Both the position numbers and the translations under genes were made by a program. From positions 1 through 36,624 of the forward strand of contig DATFYM010000190.1 of NCBI GenBank assembly GCA_035315065.1: 36,624 bases of DNA, written 5' to 3'. Positions 8,750 through 16,640 of the stretch are shown in pieces. How positions within the stretch are numbered: position 1 is the first letter of the stretch; each line of letters starts with the position of its first letter. The notes beneath the pieces were generated by a model. That model was not told where the DNA came from. It saw only the letters and a list, made by a program, of their open reading frames with translations, and did no database searches. This stretch comes from DATFYM01 sp035315065 (GTDB lineage: Bacteria > Acidobacteriota > Terriglobia > UBA7540).

Positions 8750-10240
8750 CTATCGACTCGCGCGCGACTTGATCACAATGGGTGTGCCAAAAAAGCCGAA
8801 CTGCTCGCGGATGCGGTTTTCCAGGTAGCGCTCCACCGAGAAGTGGAGTTTGCCGGAGCGGTTGGTGAAGGCGACAAAGGTGGGCGGAGCGCTGCCCGCC
8901 TGGGTGAGGTAGTAAATGCGCAACGGCGTGGCGCCGGGTCCCGGGGCGCGCTCGAGATCGAGGTGCTTGAGGAATCGATTCATCTCCGCCGTAGGAACAC
9001 GGTAGCTGCGGGCGGCGGCGACGCGCACGATAGTGGCCACCAGCTTCCCCACGCGCTGTCCTTTCTGGGCCGAAATAAACTCGATGGGCGCGTAGTCCAG
9101 GTACTTCATGCGGCGACGGATGGTCTCGGCAAAATCGGCGATGGCGGTGGGACCCTTCTTGATCGCGTCCCACTTGTTCACCACGATTACCACGGAGCGG
9201 CGGCTCTCGTGAGCGTACCCGCCGATGTGCGTGTCGAGCGCGTTCACGCCTTCGGTGGCGTCGAGGATGAGCAGGGCGACGTCCGCGCGCTCCAGGTGCC
9301 GGCGTGCCTGCATCACGCTGAGCTTCTCCGCCATCAGCGTGGTCTTTCCTTTGCAACGGATACCCGCGGTGTCGATGAAACGGAACCGATGCCCATCGCG
9401 CTCCACCTCGGCGTCGATGGCATCCCGCGTGGTGCCGGGCACAGGCGTCACGATGGACCGCTCCTCGTTCAGCAGGCAGTTGAGCAGCGTGGACTTGCCC
9501 ACGTTAGGCCGGCCAATGATGGCGACGTTGATGATGGATAATTCTTCGATTTTGGATTTTGGATTTTGGATTTTGGATTGAAGAACCGCGCCGGGCGATT
9601 GCGCCGCCGCCACCGCAGGGCCGGCATCCTGTGAAGAAATTGACGATTGATCCCGCCCAGCGGGAACGATTGACGATTGTACGCTAGCAGCATCCGCCGA
9701 GGCAGCGCGGTCCTCAACGCTGCCCGACGATTCGGGAGCTACCTCGAAACCGGCGGTTAGGTGATCCAGCAACTCGTCCACGCCGAGGCCGTGCTCGGCC
9801 GAAACGGGAAAAACGTCGCGGATGCCAAGGCCGTAGAAATCGGCGGTCAGCGGCTCGTGTTGCGCGGTATCGGCCTTGTTGACGGCCAGAGCGAGGGGCC
9901 TGCCGGTGCGGCGTAACATAGCGGCCAACTCTTCGTCCAGCGGCACCACGCCTTCGCGCCCGTCGACCACGAGCACGAGGTGCGTCGCCTCCTCAATCGC
10001 CACGCGCGCTTGCCGAAAGATCTCGGCGGGAATCTCTGCCTTATCGGCCGGGACCATGCCCCCGGTATCCACCACTTCGAACCGCTTACCCATCCACTCG
10101 GCGGGGGCATAGATACGGTCGCGAGTCATTCCCGGCTGGTCGCCTACCAGGGCGCGGCGGCGCCCGCAGATGCGGTTAAAGAGGGTGGACTTGCCCACAT
10201 TGGGCCGGCCCAGGATCACAATGCGTGGAAGGTTGGTCAT
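8750..10240 (-). CDS. der: ribosome biogenesis GTPase Der (EngA), with expanded linker
   Basis: Two tandem Era-type GTPase domains and a C-terminal KH-like domain; acts in 50S subunit maturation. Domain 1 starts at residue 5 with GRPNVGKSTLFN (P-loop), then DTGGM and NKAD; domain 2 repeats GRPNVGKSTLLN, DTAGIR and NKWD. The KH-like part ends in the usual KSRASR-type basic tail. The ATG at 10238-10240 (MTNLPRIV) is chosen because the upstream in-frame extension is translated repeat DNA. The protein is 496 aa, longer than the usual ~440-490, because the linker between the G domains (~185-235) has taken up two microrepeat insertions in frame (peptides SSIVPAGRDQSS and QSKIQNPKSKI). No other key residue is missing. 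Confidence 0.95.
   Translation of the reverse strand: MTNLPRIVILGRPNVGKSTLFNRICGRRRALVGDQPGMTRDRIYAPAEWMGKRFEVVDTGGMVPADKAEIPAEIFRQARVAIEEATHLVLVVDGREGVVPLDEELAAMLRRTGRPLALAVNKADTAQHEPLTADFYGLGIRDVFPVSAEHGLGVDELLDHLTAGFEVAPESSGSVEDRAASADAASVQSSIVPAGRDQSSISSQDAGPAVAAAQSPGAVLQSKIQNPKSKIEELSIINVAIIGRPNVGKSTLLNCLLNEERSIVTPVPGTTRDAIDAEVERDGHRFRFIDTAGIRCKGKTTLMAEKLSVMQARRHLERADVALLILDATEGVNALDTHIGGYAHESRRSVVIVVNKWDAIKKGPTAIADFAETIRRRMKYLDYAPIEFISAQKGQRVGKLVATIVRVAAARSYRVPTAEMNRFLKHLDLERAPGPGATPLRIYYLTQAGSAPPTFVAFTNRSGKLHFSVERYLENRIREQFGFFGTPIVIKSRASR
9545..9582. repeat. GATTTTG heptamer array inside der
   Basis: Four to five tandem copies of a 7 nt unit (GATTTTG) lie within the der linker and are translated on the minus strand as IQNPKSKI. 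The same words recur at 13764-13782 after queD. Confidence 0.8.
9639..9680. repeat. ATTGACG hairpin inside der
   Basis: ATTGACGATTG arms flank a small palindrome (TCCCGCccaGCGGGA). Translated in the der frame it gives SSIVPAGRDQSS. The same combination of repeat arm plus CCCGC/GCGGG palindrome occurs inside the amidase gene near 30965-31010. Confidence 0.75.
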
Positions 10241-10260
10241 GGTTGCGGCCCGGCGGTGGT

Positions 10261-10354
10261 GCCTGGAGCGCGGGCGTCCCGCCCGCTCTTCTACTCCTTC
10301 CCGAGCCCCATTTGGGCTGGAGCGAGAGCGGGCGGGACGCCCGCGCTCCCAGGC
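10261..10354. repeat. GC-rich inverted repeat (GCGGGCGTCCCGCCCGC family)
   Basis: Arms at 10261-10289 and 10325-10354 are almost perfect reverse complements of ~29 bp around a ~35 bp centre. It lies directly upstream of der and would read as ERGRPARS / ERAGRPRSR if translated. Related copies are at 15451-15603, 17888-17970, 22295-22483 and a half copy at 29306. Confidence 0.85.
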
Positions 10355-10545
10355 CAAATCAGGCAGTACCCGGCCCGGCAGCCCCCTCGCTCACCCGTAT
10401 GTTATCCTTGAAGCGGCGGAGCTTTGTGAGAAGGCGTCGGGTGGGGGGTTCACCTGCCAGAGCCAACATAGGCTTTCTTTCGTGGGAGTGTCAAGTGAAC
10501 GCGGGCGGCAGAGAGCGGCGGCAGAGAAGAGCAATTCAAAAAGCA

Positions 10546-10580
10546 AAAATGAGAAATGAGAAATGAGAAATCAAAAATGA
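10546..10580. repeat. AAATGAG heptamer array
   Basis: Three to four tandem AAATGAG units followed by a degenerate copy, upstream of the antitoxin gene. The rest of 10355-10608 shows no gene; AAGGAG at 10595-10600 is the SD of the next gene. Confidence 0.7.
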
Positions 10581-10608
10581 AGAAGGAGCGCTCCAAGGAG
10601 AAGTGAAC

Positions 10609-11049
10609 ATGAAGTGGAAATGCGTCAGTTGTGGAACCAGGAATGGAATGACACGTTTCGAGGGGGAGACCTTCACGATCCGCCATGCGGGAATGACCGC
10701 TAAGGTCGAGGGACTATCGGGCTGGCGCTGTGACGCCTGCCGCGAAGTGGAGTTCGATGCCGAGAGCGCCCGCCGCTATGGGGCGGCGGGGGATGAACTG
10801 GTACTGCGTGAACGGAAGCGGCAAAGCAAGGAAATCCGGCGCATCCGCCGCGAGCTCGGCTTGAGCCAAGCTGCCGCCGCGCGCCTGACCGGCGGCGGTC
10901 ATAACGCCTTCTCGCGCTACGAACGAGGAGAGGCGACACCCTTGCCGGCGGTTGTCAATCTCTTTAGGCTGTTGGACAAACATCCGGAATTGCTGAAGGA
11001 TTTGACCGGATCGAGCAGCAGGTCCGGCAACAGCCCGGCGACGTCATGA
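10609..11049 (+). CDS. MqsA/YgiT-type antitoxin-like zinc-finger HTH protein
   Basis: 146 aa, two-domain layout of MqsA. The N-terminal zinc domain has CVSC at residues ~5-8 and CDAC near 41-44. The C-terminal XRE-like helix-turn-helix (from ~66) includes the family signature GGGHNAFSRYERGEATPLP followed by LFRLLDKHPELLKDL. In MqsRA systems the antitoxin represses its own operon and neutralises the MqsR RNase; here no MqsR-like toxin gene precedes or follows, so it looks like an orphan antitoxin or a regulator. ATG at 10609 is preferred over GTG at 10603 because AAGGAG is 8 bp from it. Repeat arrays lie on both sides. Confidence 0.88.
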   Translation: MKWKCVSCGTRNGMTRFEGETFTIRHAGMTAKVEGLSGWRCDACREVEFDAESARRYGAAGDELVLRERKRQSKEIRRIRRELGLSQAAAARLTGGGHNAFSRYERGEATPLPAVVNLFRLLDKHPELLKDLTGSSSRSGNSPATS

Positions 11050-11061
11050 TGAAGAGAGTCT

Positions 11062-11168
11062 TCAGTTCTCAGTTTTCAGTTTTCAGTTCCAAAACCCGGG
11101 GGGCGTCACCGGGGCTTCGGTCTGTTACGGCCCAACAAGGGGGCGCTGAAAACTGGAAACTGAGAACC
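11062..11168. repeat. TTCAGTT array hairpin
   Basis: Left arm with TCAGTTCTCAGTTTTCAGTT words (11062-11090) and right arm with the reverse complement (CTGAAAACTGGAAACTGAGA, 11146-11168) around a ~55 bp centre. It starts within 15 bp of the antitoxin stop codon. Confidence 0.8.
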
Positions 11169-11234
11169 ATTGGGATAACCATGCGGTACAGCACACCAGC
11201 TTCAGCAGTCGACAATCGAAGAATCGAAGGCTAG

Positions 11235-13190
11235 ATGTCTAATGCAACCACCAAACCCGCGCCCGCGCCCAAGGCCTCGCTGGAGAAAGTCTTTGGACCC
11301 GAGGGCTGGCTTGCCCGGCACCATCCGAACTATGAGTACCGGCAATCACAACTGGAGATGGCGGAGGAAGTGGAGGCGGCCATCCAGAATCGCCGCCACG
11401 TCATCGCCGAGGCCGGGACGGGCACCGGGAAGACGTTGGCATACCTGGTCCCGCTCATCCGTAGCGGGCTGCGCGCGGTGATCTCCACCGGCACCAAGAA
11501 CCTCCAGGAGCAGATCTTCTTCAAGGACCTTCCGTTCCTGAAGAAGATGTTTCCGGAAGTCAAAGCCACGCTCATGAAAGGCCGGCAGAACTACTTGTGC
11601 CGCCAGAAGCTCTACGACATTGAGAAGCAGCCGGTGCTCGACGGCTTGGCGGAAGTGAACCAGTACGCCAAGATTCGCGCCTGGGAAAGGAAGACCCAGA
11701 CCGGCGATCGCGCCGAACTGAAAGACCTGCCGGATTCGAGCACACTGTGGCCTCGCATCGACGCGCGGCGCGAGACATGCACCGGGCAGAAATGCGCCGA
11801 GTTTGAGCGCTGCTTCATCACCTGGATGCACCAGCGGGCGGCCGAGTCCGACGTGATCATAGTGAACCACCACCTTTTCTTTGCCGACCTGGCGCTGAAG
11901 CAAATGGAGTTCGCCAGCCTGCTGCCCGAGTACGAGGCGCTGGTGTTCGACGAGGCGCACGACATGGAAGATGTGGCCACGCGATACTTCGGGATCCAGG
12001 TCTCGAACTTCCGCGTCGATGAGCTGGGGCGCGATACGGAAGCGACGTTGAAGCAGAAAGCCATCCCGGGACCCGACGCGATGCCGGTGCTAGCCGCGGT
12101 AGGAGAGATGCGGCGCCGGTCCAATCTCTTCTTCGAACTTTTTCCCGGCAAGGATGGCCGGCGCTCCTTCGACAATCGTGAGAACTTCCTGGAAGCGAGC
12201 CGCGACCACTACTCGGCCCTTCTGAACGCCTTCGTGCGCCTGGAGAGCGAGATCGGCCAGTTGAAGGACCGCCCGGAAGAAGTGAACCGGCTAGCGGAGC
12301 GCGCCAAGGAGCTGCGGGCCGCATTCGAAGTGGTCCTGGAGAGCCAAGATCGCAACTTCGTTTTCTGGTGGGAGCGGCGGGGCCACGGCATTTTCCTGGA
12401 GGCTTCGCCTATCGACGTTTCGGCGAAACTCCGCGAGCGGCTTTTTGACAAGGTGCCGACCGTGGTCCTGACGTCGGCCACCCTCGCGGTCGGCGGAACT
12501 TTCGACTTCCTCAAGCGCCGGCTGGGAATCGAGAACGCCAAGGAGAGAATCTACGGGTCCAATTTCGACTATGCGCGGCAGTCGCTGCTTTACACCCCGC
12601 TTCACCTGCCCGACCCGCGCGAGCCGGACTTTGGCCGTCAGGCCGCTGACGAAGTGGCGGAGATCCTGAAGGCGACCGAGGGGCGCGCTTTTGTGCTTTT
12701 CACCTCGTACGCGCAGATGCGCAGCGTCTACGAGCGCGTGCGGGAGATGATCCGCTTCCCGCTGCTGCTCCAGGGCACGATGCCGCGCACGCCGCTGCTG
12801 AACAAGTTCCGGGCCACGCCCCACGCGGTCCTGTTTGCCACCAGCTCCTTCTGGCAGGGCGTCGACGTGCAGGGTGAACAGTTGAGCGCGGTGATTATCG
12901 ACCGTTTGCCCTTTGCCGTGCCTACCGACCCGGTGGTGGCGGCGCGCGTCCGGCAAATCAACGAAGACGGCGGCAGCGCCTTCACCGATTACCAGGTGCC
13001 GGAAGCGGTGATCGCCCTGAAGCAGGGCTTTGGCCGCTTGATCCGCAGCGAGAGCGATCGCGGCGTGCTGGCCATGCTCGATCACCGCATGGTCCGCAAG
13101 CAGTATGGACAGTTGTTTTTCGAGAGCTTGCCGCCCTACCGCCGCACCACTCGGCTGGAAGACGTGAAAGCGTTCATGGGAAAGCGGTAG
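11235..13190 (+). CDS. dinG: ATP-dependent DNA helicase, DinG/XPD family
   Basis: Superfamily 2 5'-3' helicase of 651 aa. Walker A is EAGTGTGKT with K66; motif II is DEAH at ~239-242; four cysteines between (one in YLCRQK near 122 and three in CTGQKCAEFERC near 182-193) match the iron-sulfur cluster site of the family. C-terminal helicase motifs appear as TSATL, the VLFATSSFWQGVDV strand and GFGRLIRS, and the end HRMVRKQYGQLF is characteristic. ATG at 11235 is used, although the SD is weak. The last codon and the TAG stop merge with the first unit of a GTAGACG repeat array. It probably acts in DNA repair or removal of R-loops and D-loops. Confidence 0.93.
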   Translation: MSNATTKPAPAPKASLEKVFGPEGWLARHHPNYEYRQSQLEMAEEVEAAIQNRRHVIAEAGTGTGKTLAYLVPLIRSGLRAVISTGTKNLQEQIFFKDLPFLKKMFPEVKATLMKGRQNYLCRQKLYDIEKQPVLDGLAEVNQYAKIRAWERKTQTGDRAELKDLPDSSTLWPRIDARRETCTGQKCAEFERCFITWMHQRAAESDVIIVNHHLFFADLALKQMEFASLLPEYEALVFDEAHDMEDVATRYFGIQVSNFRVDELGRDTEATLKQKAIPGPDAMPVLAAVGEMRRRSNLFFELFPGKDGRRSFDNRENFLEASRDHYSALLNAFVRLESEIGQLKDRPEEVNRLAERAKELRAAFEVVLESQDRNFVFWWERRGHGIFLEASPIDVSAKLRERLFDKVPTVVLTSATLAVGGTFDFLKRRLGIENAKERIYGSNFDYARQSLLYTPLHLPDPREPDFGRQAADEVAEILKATEGRAFVLFTSYAQMRSVYERVREMIRFPLLLQGTMPRTPLLNKFRATPHAVLFATSSFWQGVDVQGEQLSAVIIDRLPFAVPTDPVVAARVRQINEDGGSAFTDYQVPEAVIALKQGFGRLIRSESDRGVLAMLDHRMVRKQYGQLFFESLPPYRRTTRLEDVKAFMGKR

Positions 13191-13335
13191 ACGGTAGACG
13201 GGGAAGACAGTAGATGGCAGATAGTAGACAGTAGACGAGGGAAGAAGCAACTTCCCGCGGGACGCCAGGCGCGGCAGCAGGAATCGCGCCAGCAGTGTCT
13301 TCCCCGTCTACCGACTACCATCTACCGACTACCCT
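13187..13335. repeat. GTAGACG array hairpin, provides the dinG stop codon
   Basis: Left arm GTAGACGGTAGACGG and variants (13187-13240), right arm CCGTCTACCGACTACC and variants (13298-13335). The TAG stop of dinG is the TAG of the first GTAGACG unit. The right arm ends just before the SD (TTGGAGGG) of queD. Confidence 0.8.
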
Positions 13336-13348
13336 CTTGGAGGGTTCG

Positions 13349-13735
13349 ATGTTCGAGATTTCGGTTGAGTATTCATTCGCCGCCGGACACGCGTTGCGCG
13401 GATACAAGGGGAAGTGCGAGAACGTCCACGGCCACAACTACAAGGTGCAGGTGTTGGTTGCCGGACCCCAGCTCAACTCCATCGGGCTGCTGATGGATTT
13501 CGTCGAGCTGCGCGCCGCCATCAAGGTCCTGGTGGAGCGGCTCGACCATCGTTTCCTCAACGACCTTCCCCCTTTTGACCAGGCGAATCCATCCGCCGAA
13601 AACATCGCCAAATACTTCGCCGATACGCTGTCGCCCCAGGTCAGCGGCGACGGGCTGTGGCTTTCCGCAGTCACGGTCTGGGAAACGGACACGACGTCGG
13701 CCACCTATCGTCCGGAATTGACGATTGCCGATTGA
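13349..13735 (+). CDS. queD: 6-carboxy-5,6,7,8-tetrahydropterin synthase (QueD/PTPS family)
   Basis: Converts dihydroneopterin triphosphate to 6-carboxytetrahydropterin, an early step of queuosine and 7-deazapurine synthesis. Zinc ligands H14, H27 and H29 (FAAGH, VHGHNY) and catalytic C23 (KCENVHGH) are present, as are the LDHRFLND motif (D66, H67) and E84 in PSAENIA. 128 aa is the normal length. The ATG at 13349 has TTGGAGGG 5 bp before it. The final residues ELTIAD and the TGA stop are encoded by the first units of an ATTGACG/ATTGCCG array. queG, a late step of the same pathway, is 4 kb away on the other strand, so they are not in one operon. Confidence 0.93.
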   Translation: MFEISVEYSFAAGHALRGYKGKCENVHGHNYKVQVLVAGPQLNSIGLLMDFVELRAAIKVLVERLDHRFLNDLPPFDQANPSAENIAKYFADTLSPQVSGDGLWLSAVTVWETDTTSATYRPELTIAD

Positions 13736-13900
13736 CGATTGCCGATTGCCGATTGGAAATTTTTGATTTTGGATTTTGGATTGAAGAGAAAGCGACAATC
13801 GGCGAATTCTTCTTTTACCCTTTACCCTTTGCCCTTTCTTTGGGCCGCCCCGTCCCAACGCGAGTCCTTTGCTGTTCACCCTTTACCCTTTCACCCTTTC
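13717..13900. repeat. composite arrays: ATTGCCG, GATTTTG and TTTACCC words
   Basis: Three word families follow each other: GATTGCC/GATTGACG units from inside the queD end to ~13755, GATTTTG units (13764-13782), and pyrimidine TTTACCC/TTCACCC units (13814-13900). The last array stops two bases before the stop codon of the convergent gene at 13902. Confidence 0.8.
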
Positions 13901-13901
13901 T

Positions 13902-15167
13902 TCACGCCGCTGCCCAGGGGGCCGCTGAGCCATTAATTGGCTGGTCGGAACCAGCCTTAACTGGAGGTTTGACGGGTGGCGGCGATCCCGCCCCGCGGGA
14001 CCGAATGATCCGGGCTCTTCGTTCCAGCCACCACTCCAGATTCTTCTCTATTCCCTCGGTGGGCAGGTTCATCCGGCGGACGAAGTAGTCGTCCATGGAC
14101 AGGAGAATGTTGATATCGAACATGCGATTGAGGAGGCCCTCAAAGGAGCCGGACGGGGTGGCGTCTGCTTCCTGGAAAAGCCGCTCCAACCCGTGCGTTT
14201 CCGCGTCCTCCTGCCCCTTCCACCACTGGAGCCGCTCCCAGAGGGGCGCCACCAACGTCGCCAACAGGTACTTGTGGGCCTCGCCCTCCAGGTCGAGAGC
14301 GCGCCCCACCAGCCGCTGGAATTCCTCCATGGTCTCGGGAAGCTCCGGAAGTGATACATTACTAGGCTCGTTAGATTGCCCTCCGGAACGATCCGGCACG
14401 TCTTCCGCTTCTCCTTCCCCGGTCGCCGCGCTTGCCGGGTCGCCTTCCGCCGCAGCCGCTGCGGTCTCGCGGGACGCCCCTGCCTGGCCCGCCGCCCGGA
14501 CCGCCCTGATTTCGCGGGCCGCGCGCGCCTCCTCCCGTTGCCGCTGCTGCTCTTCCACCACCCTCGCCAGCGGAACGCCCTCCACCTGCGCCTCAGCTCC
14601 ATAGCGCGTCACGATCATCTTCAGCAGCAGGTCGGCGATCTTGTCGTTCAGGCGGCGGGCCTCCGTCACCACCCGCGACCCATCCAGACACTGGAGCAAT
14701 GCGCAAACCAGCTTGCCAGCTTCCTCAGCGCTCAGCGGATGCGATCGGGATATCGCCGCCGTCAGCACGCGCATGATTCGCCGCCCTTCACGGCGCTGCG
14801 CGGCCCGGACCTTGCGCAGGCGCTTGGCAATGAGGGCCGTTGCCTGCTCCAACTCTTGCGAGCCAGGCTTCTCCACGGACGGCGAACCAAGCGGCGGCCC
14901 ATACGGCGTGACGATGGCAGGGGGAGGAACCGCGGGGGCGGGAAAGAACCCCTCGAGTCCTGCTCGCAAGCTCTCCGACTGCTGGCGAACCTTGGCGTTG
15001 GCCTTCTCCAGGTTGCCGATGTTGGCGGCGTACCGCTTGGGGGTCTTCCGGTAAACCTTCTCCTTGGGCGCCAAGCGCGCCATCGCCAGATTGGCCATCA
15101 ACTTGGCCTTGCGCTCGGGGGTCATCACGTACTTGCGCTTCGGTTTCGGCTCGTTCGCTGCTTCCAT
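13902..15167 (-). CDS. hypothetical protein, basic N-terminus, low-complexity centre
   Basis: 421 aa, not recognised. The N-terminus is strongly basic (PKRKYVMTPERKAKLMANLAMAR ends at ~30 and continues KTPKRYAANIGNLEKANAKV), which could bind nucleic acid. A helical segment (~105-205) contains LIAKRLRKVRAAQRREGRR and a KIADLLLKMIV stretch. The centre (~205-275) is Ala/Glu/Arg-rich low complexity. The C-terminal third has Trp-rich ALWERLQWWKGQEDAE and LEWWLERRA helices. ATG at 15165-15167 is chosen over the preceding TTG. No signal peptide or membrane segment is seen. It is separated from queD only by repeat arrays. Confidence 0.7.
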   Translation of the reverse strand: MEAANEPKPKRKYVMTPERKAKLMANLAMARLAPKEKVYRKTPKRYAANIGNLEKANAKVRQQSESLRAGLEGFFPAPAVPPPAIVTPYGPPLGSPSVEKPGSQELEQATALIAKRLRKVRAAQRREGRRIMRVLTAAISRSHPLSAEEAGKLVCALLQCLDGSRVVTEARRLNDKIADLLLKMIVTRYGAEAQVEGVPLARVVEEQQRQREEARAAREIRAVRAAGQAGASRETAAAAAEGDPASAATGEGEAEDVPDRSGGQSNEPSNVSLPELPETMEEFQRLVGRALDLEGEAHKYLLATLVAPLWERLQWWKGQEDAETHGLERLFQEADATPSGSFEGLLNRMFDINILLSMDDYFVRRMNLPTEGIEKNLEWWLERRARIIRSRGAGSPPPVKPPVKAGSDQPINGSAAPWAAA

Positions 15168-15180
15168 CAAAGCTCACTGA

Positions 15181-15254
15181 AAATCAGAAATCAGAAAGTA
15201 GAAATCAGAACGAAGAGGTCTCCCTTTTCTGATTTCTACTTTCTGATTCTGATT
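15181..15254. repeat. AAATCAG array hairpin
   Basis: AAATCAGAAATCAGAAAGTA words on the left and TTTCTGATTTCTACTTTCTG on the right form a ~30 bp imperfect stem. It sits immediately upstream of the minus-strand gene ending at 13902. From here to 15450 nothing else is recognised. Confidence 0.8.
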
Positions 15255-15450
15255 ACCTTCACCCTGAGTCAGGCCGCTCGCAAACTTTCCAGCGGCATGC
15301 CATAACTTTAGCATCATATACTCTCGACAGCCCGTGTGTCAATAACAGAATGAGATAATCTCGCTAGGCCAGAGGCGCGCTTTCTCCGATCGGGTGATCG
15401 GCCACTACCCCATTAGTGGGTGCGCGACATAGAAGGGAAAGGCGTGGGAT

Positions 15451-15603
15451 GTAGCGCGGGCGTCTCGCCCGCTGTGGCGGGAGCGTCCCGCTCCCGCGCT
15501 AAGGAAGGCCAAGCGCGTTTGCCAGGAAAGCCAGAGCAAAAGGCACAGGAAGGCTCGCGCGGGCAGGATGCCCGCCCCACAGCGGGCGGGACGCCCGCGC
15601 TAC
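15451..15603. repeat. GC-rich inverted repeat (GCGGGCGTCTCGCCCGC family), long form
   Basis: Outer arms GTAGCGCGGGCGTCTCGCCC and its complement at the right end, with an inner GGGAGCGTCCCGCTCCC palindrome. Between 15604 and 15769 nothing is seen except the SD AAGGAGGG at 15759-15766 for the next gene. Confidence 0.8.
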
Positions 15604-15769
15604 CGTCCATAACATGACCGTTGCTTTGCGAATCCACATGTGGTATGCAATAGCTCGTTCGGCATAGTCAGAGGTAATGTTTCGTAGGGAGTTCGCGTTA
15701 GCGGTCAGCGGCGCGCGGCTTGAGACACCGCGGCCCCGTGCGGTCGAGATACTCCGACAAGGAGGGCTT

Positions 15770-16255
15770 ATGGCGTTTTGCCCGAAGTGTGGAAGTCAGA
15801 TTAATGAAGGTGCGACGTTTTGCGGATCGTGCGGGGCGCAGGTGGGCGGTACGACGGGAACTCCGGCAAGCGCGCCCCCGGGAAGCTCACCGCTCACAGG
15901 AGGCTCGGCGATGGCGAAGAATGTGGCTGGAATGTTGGTTTACCTGCCGTTCGTGGGCTGGATTATTGCTATTGTGTTTCTGGTGGCCGAGCCCTATAAG
16001 AACGACAGATTTGTGCGTTTCCACGCCTTTCAGTCCATCTTTTTCGCCATTGCCTGCTTCGTGATCTACTGGGTGTTGGGGACGTTTTTCGTTCCCGTCG
16101 CGTGGGGCGTGGGCTTCTCCCTATTCTGGGTGATTTGGGGAGTGATCAGGCTGGCGATCTTTCTCGCCTGGATCTTCCTCATGTTCAAAGCGTACAACAA
16201 GGAAAGGTTCATGCTGCCCTTCATCGGCCCACTCGCCGCCAAGCAGGCCGGCTAG
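15770..16255 (+). CDS. zinc-ribbon plus DUF4870-type membrane protein
   Basis: 161 aa. The N-terminal zinc ribbon has CPKCGS at residues 4-9 and CGSCGA at ~18-23. After a Pro/Ser/Gly linker (~25-45) come three to four hydrophobic segments: MLVYLPFVGWIIAIVFLV (~55-72), FHAFQSIFFAIACFVIYWVL, and a final VIRLAIFLAWIFLMFKAYN. The HAFQS sequence in the middle is typical of DUF4870 (Tic20-like) proteins. Function unknown. The start is set by AAGGAGGG 3 bp before the ATG. The stop is followed within 2 bp by a GTAGACG array. Confidence 0.85.
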   Translation: MAFCPKCGSQINEGATFCGSCGAQVGGTTGTPASAPPGSSPLTGGSAMAKNVAGMLVYLPFVGWIIAIVFLVAEPYKNDRFVRFHAFQSIFFAIACFVIYWVLGTFFVPVAWGVGFSLFWVIWGVIRLAIFLAWIFLMFKAYNKERFMLPFIGPLAAKQAG

Positions 16256-16256
16256 C

Positions 16257-16406
16257 GGTAGACGGTAGACGGCAGAATGTATACGGGGCTTCACCTCATT
16301 CCGTCTACCGTCTACTATATACCCGTGCAGACAGACGGCATAAAGGGAGAGAAGCCCTCAAAGAGGCACTCTTTCCCCATATGCGGTCTACCGTCTACCG
16401 TATACC
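16257..16406. repeat. GTAGACG array hairpin, second locus
   Basis: GGTAGACGGTAGACGG starts 2 bp after the stop codon of the zinc-ribbon gene; CCGTCTACCGTCTACTATA (16299-) and a further GGTCTACCGTCTACCGTATA (16385-16406) form complementary arms. Same family as 13187-13335. Confidence 0.8.
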
Positions 16407-16434
16407 TTGCGTTAACCGGACGAGTATCCTACGC

Positions 16435-16463
16435 TTGATTTAAGGCCGGCAGTGCATTAATAT
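16435..16463 (+). promoter_or_regulatory. candidate sigma-70 promoter for sodA
   Basis: TTGATT (16435-16440), 17 bp spacer, TAATAT (16458-16463). The implied transcript has a ~170 nt leader before the sodA start. Assigned by eye. Confidence 0.45.
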
Positions 16464-16640
16464 AGTATCTTCCACTTTGGAAAGAGTGAGCGCGCCAGCG
16501 CCCTCCCGGGCCAGCCTTCAATTGTTCTGAGGCAAAGCGTTCGGGCGAGAAGAATCTGCGAAGCACGCGAGTGAATCTCAAAGAAGGAGGCCGAGAACAT
16601 GTCATCTTCAACATCTTCGACTGCTGCTAAAGGAGGTTTT

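Noticed and set aside
11046..11234. Small frame overlapping the antitoxin stop
   Set aside because: It is the translated TTCAGTT repeat (FSSQFSVFSS), not a gene.
12291..13250. Minus-strand open frame (319 codons) opposite dinG
   Set aside because: Shadow of dinG that begins in a GTAGACG repeat; no domain features.
13187..13335. CRISPR array, because of regularly spaced short repeats
   Set aside because: Units are 7-8 nt without unique spacers, and the arms are inverted; the same holds for the other arrays. No cas genes are present.
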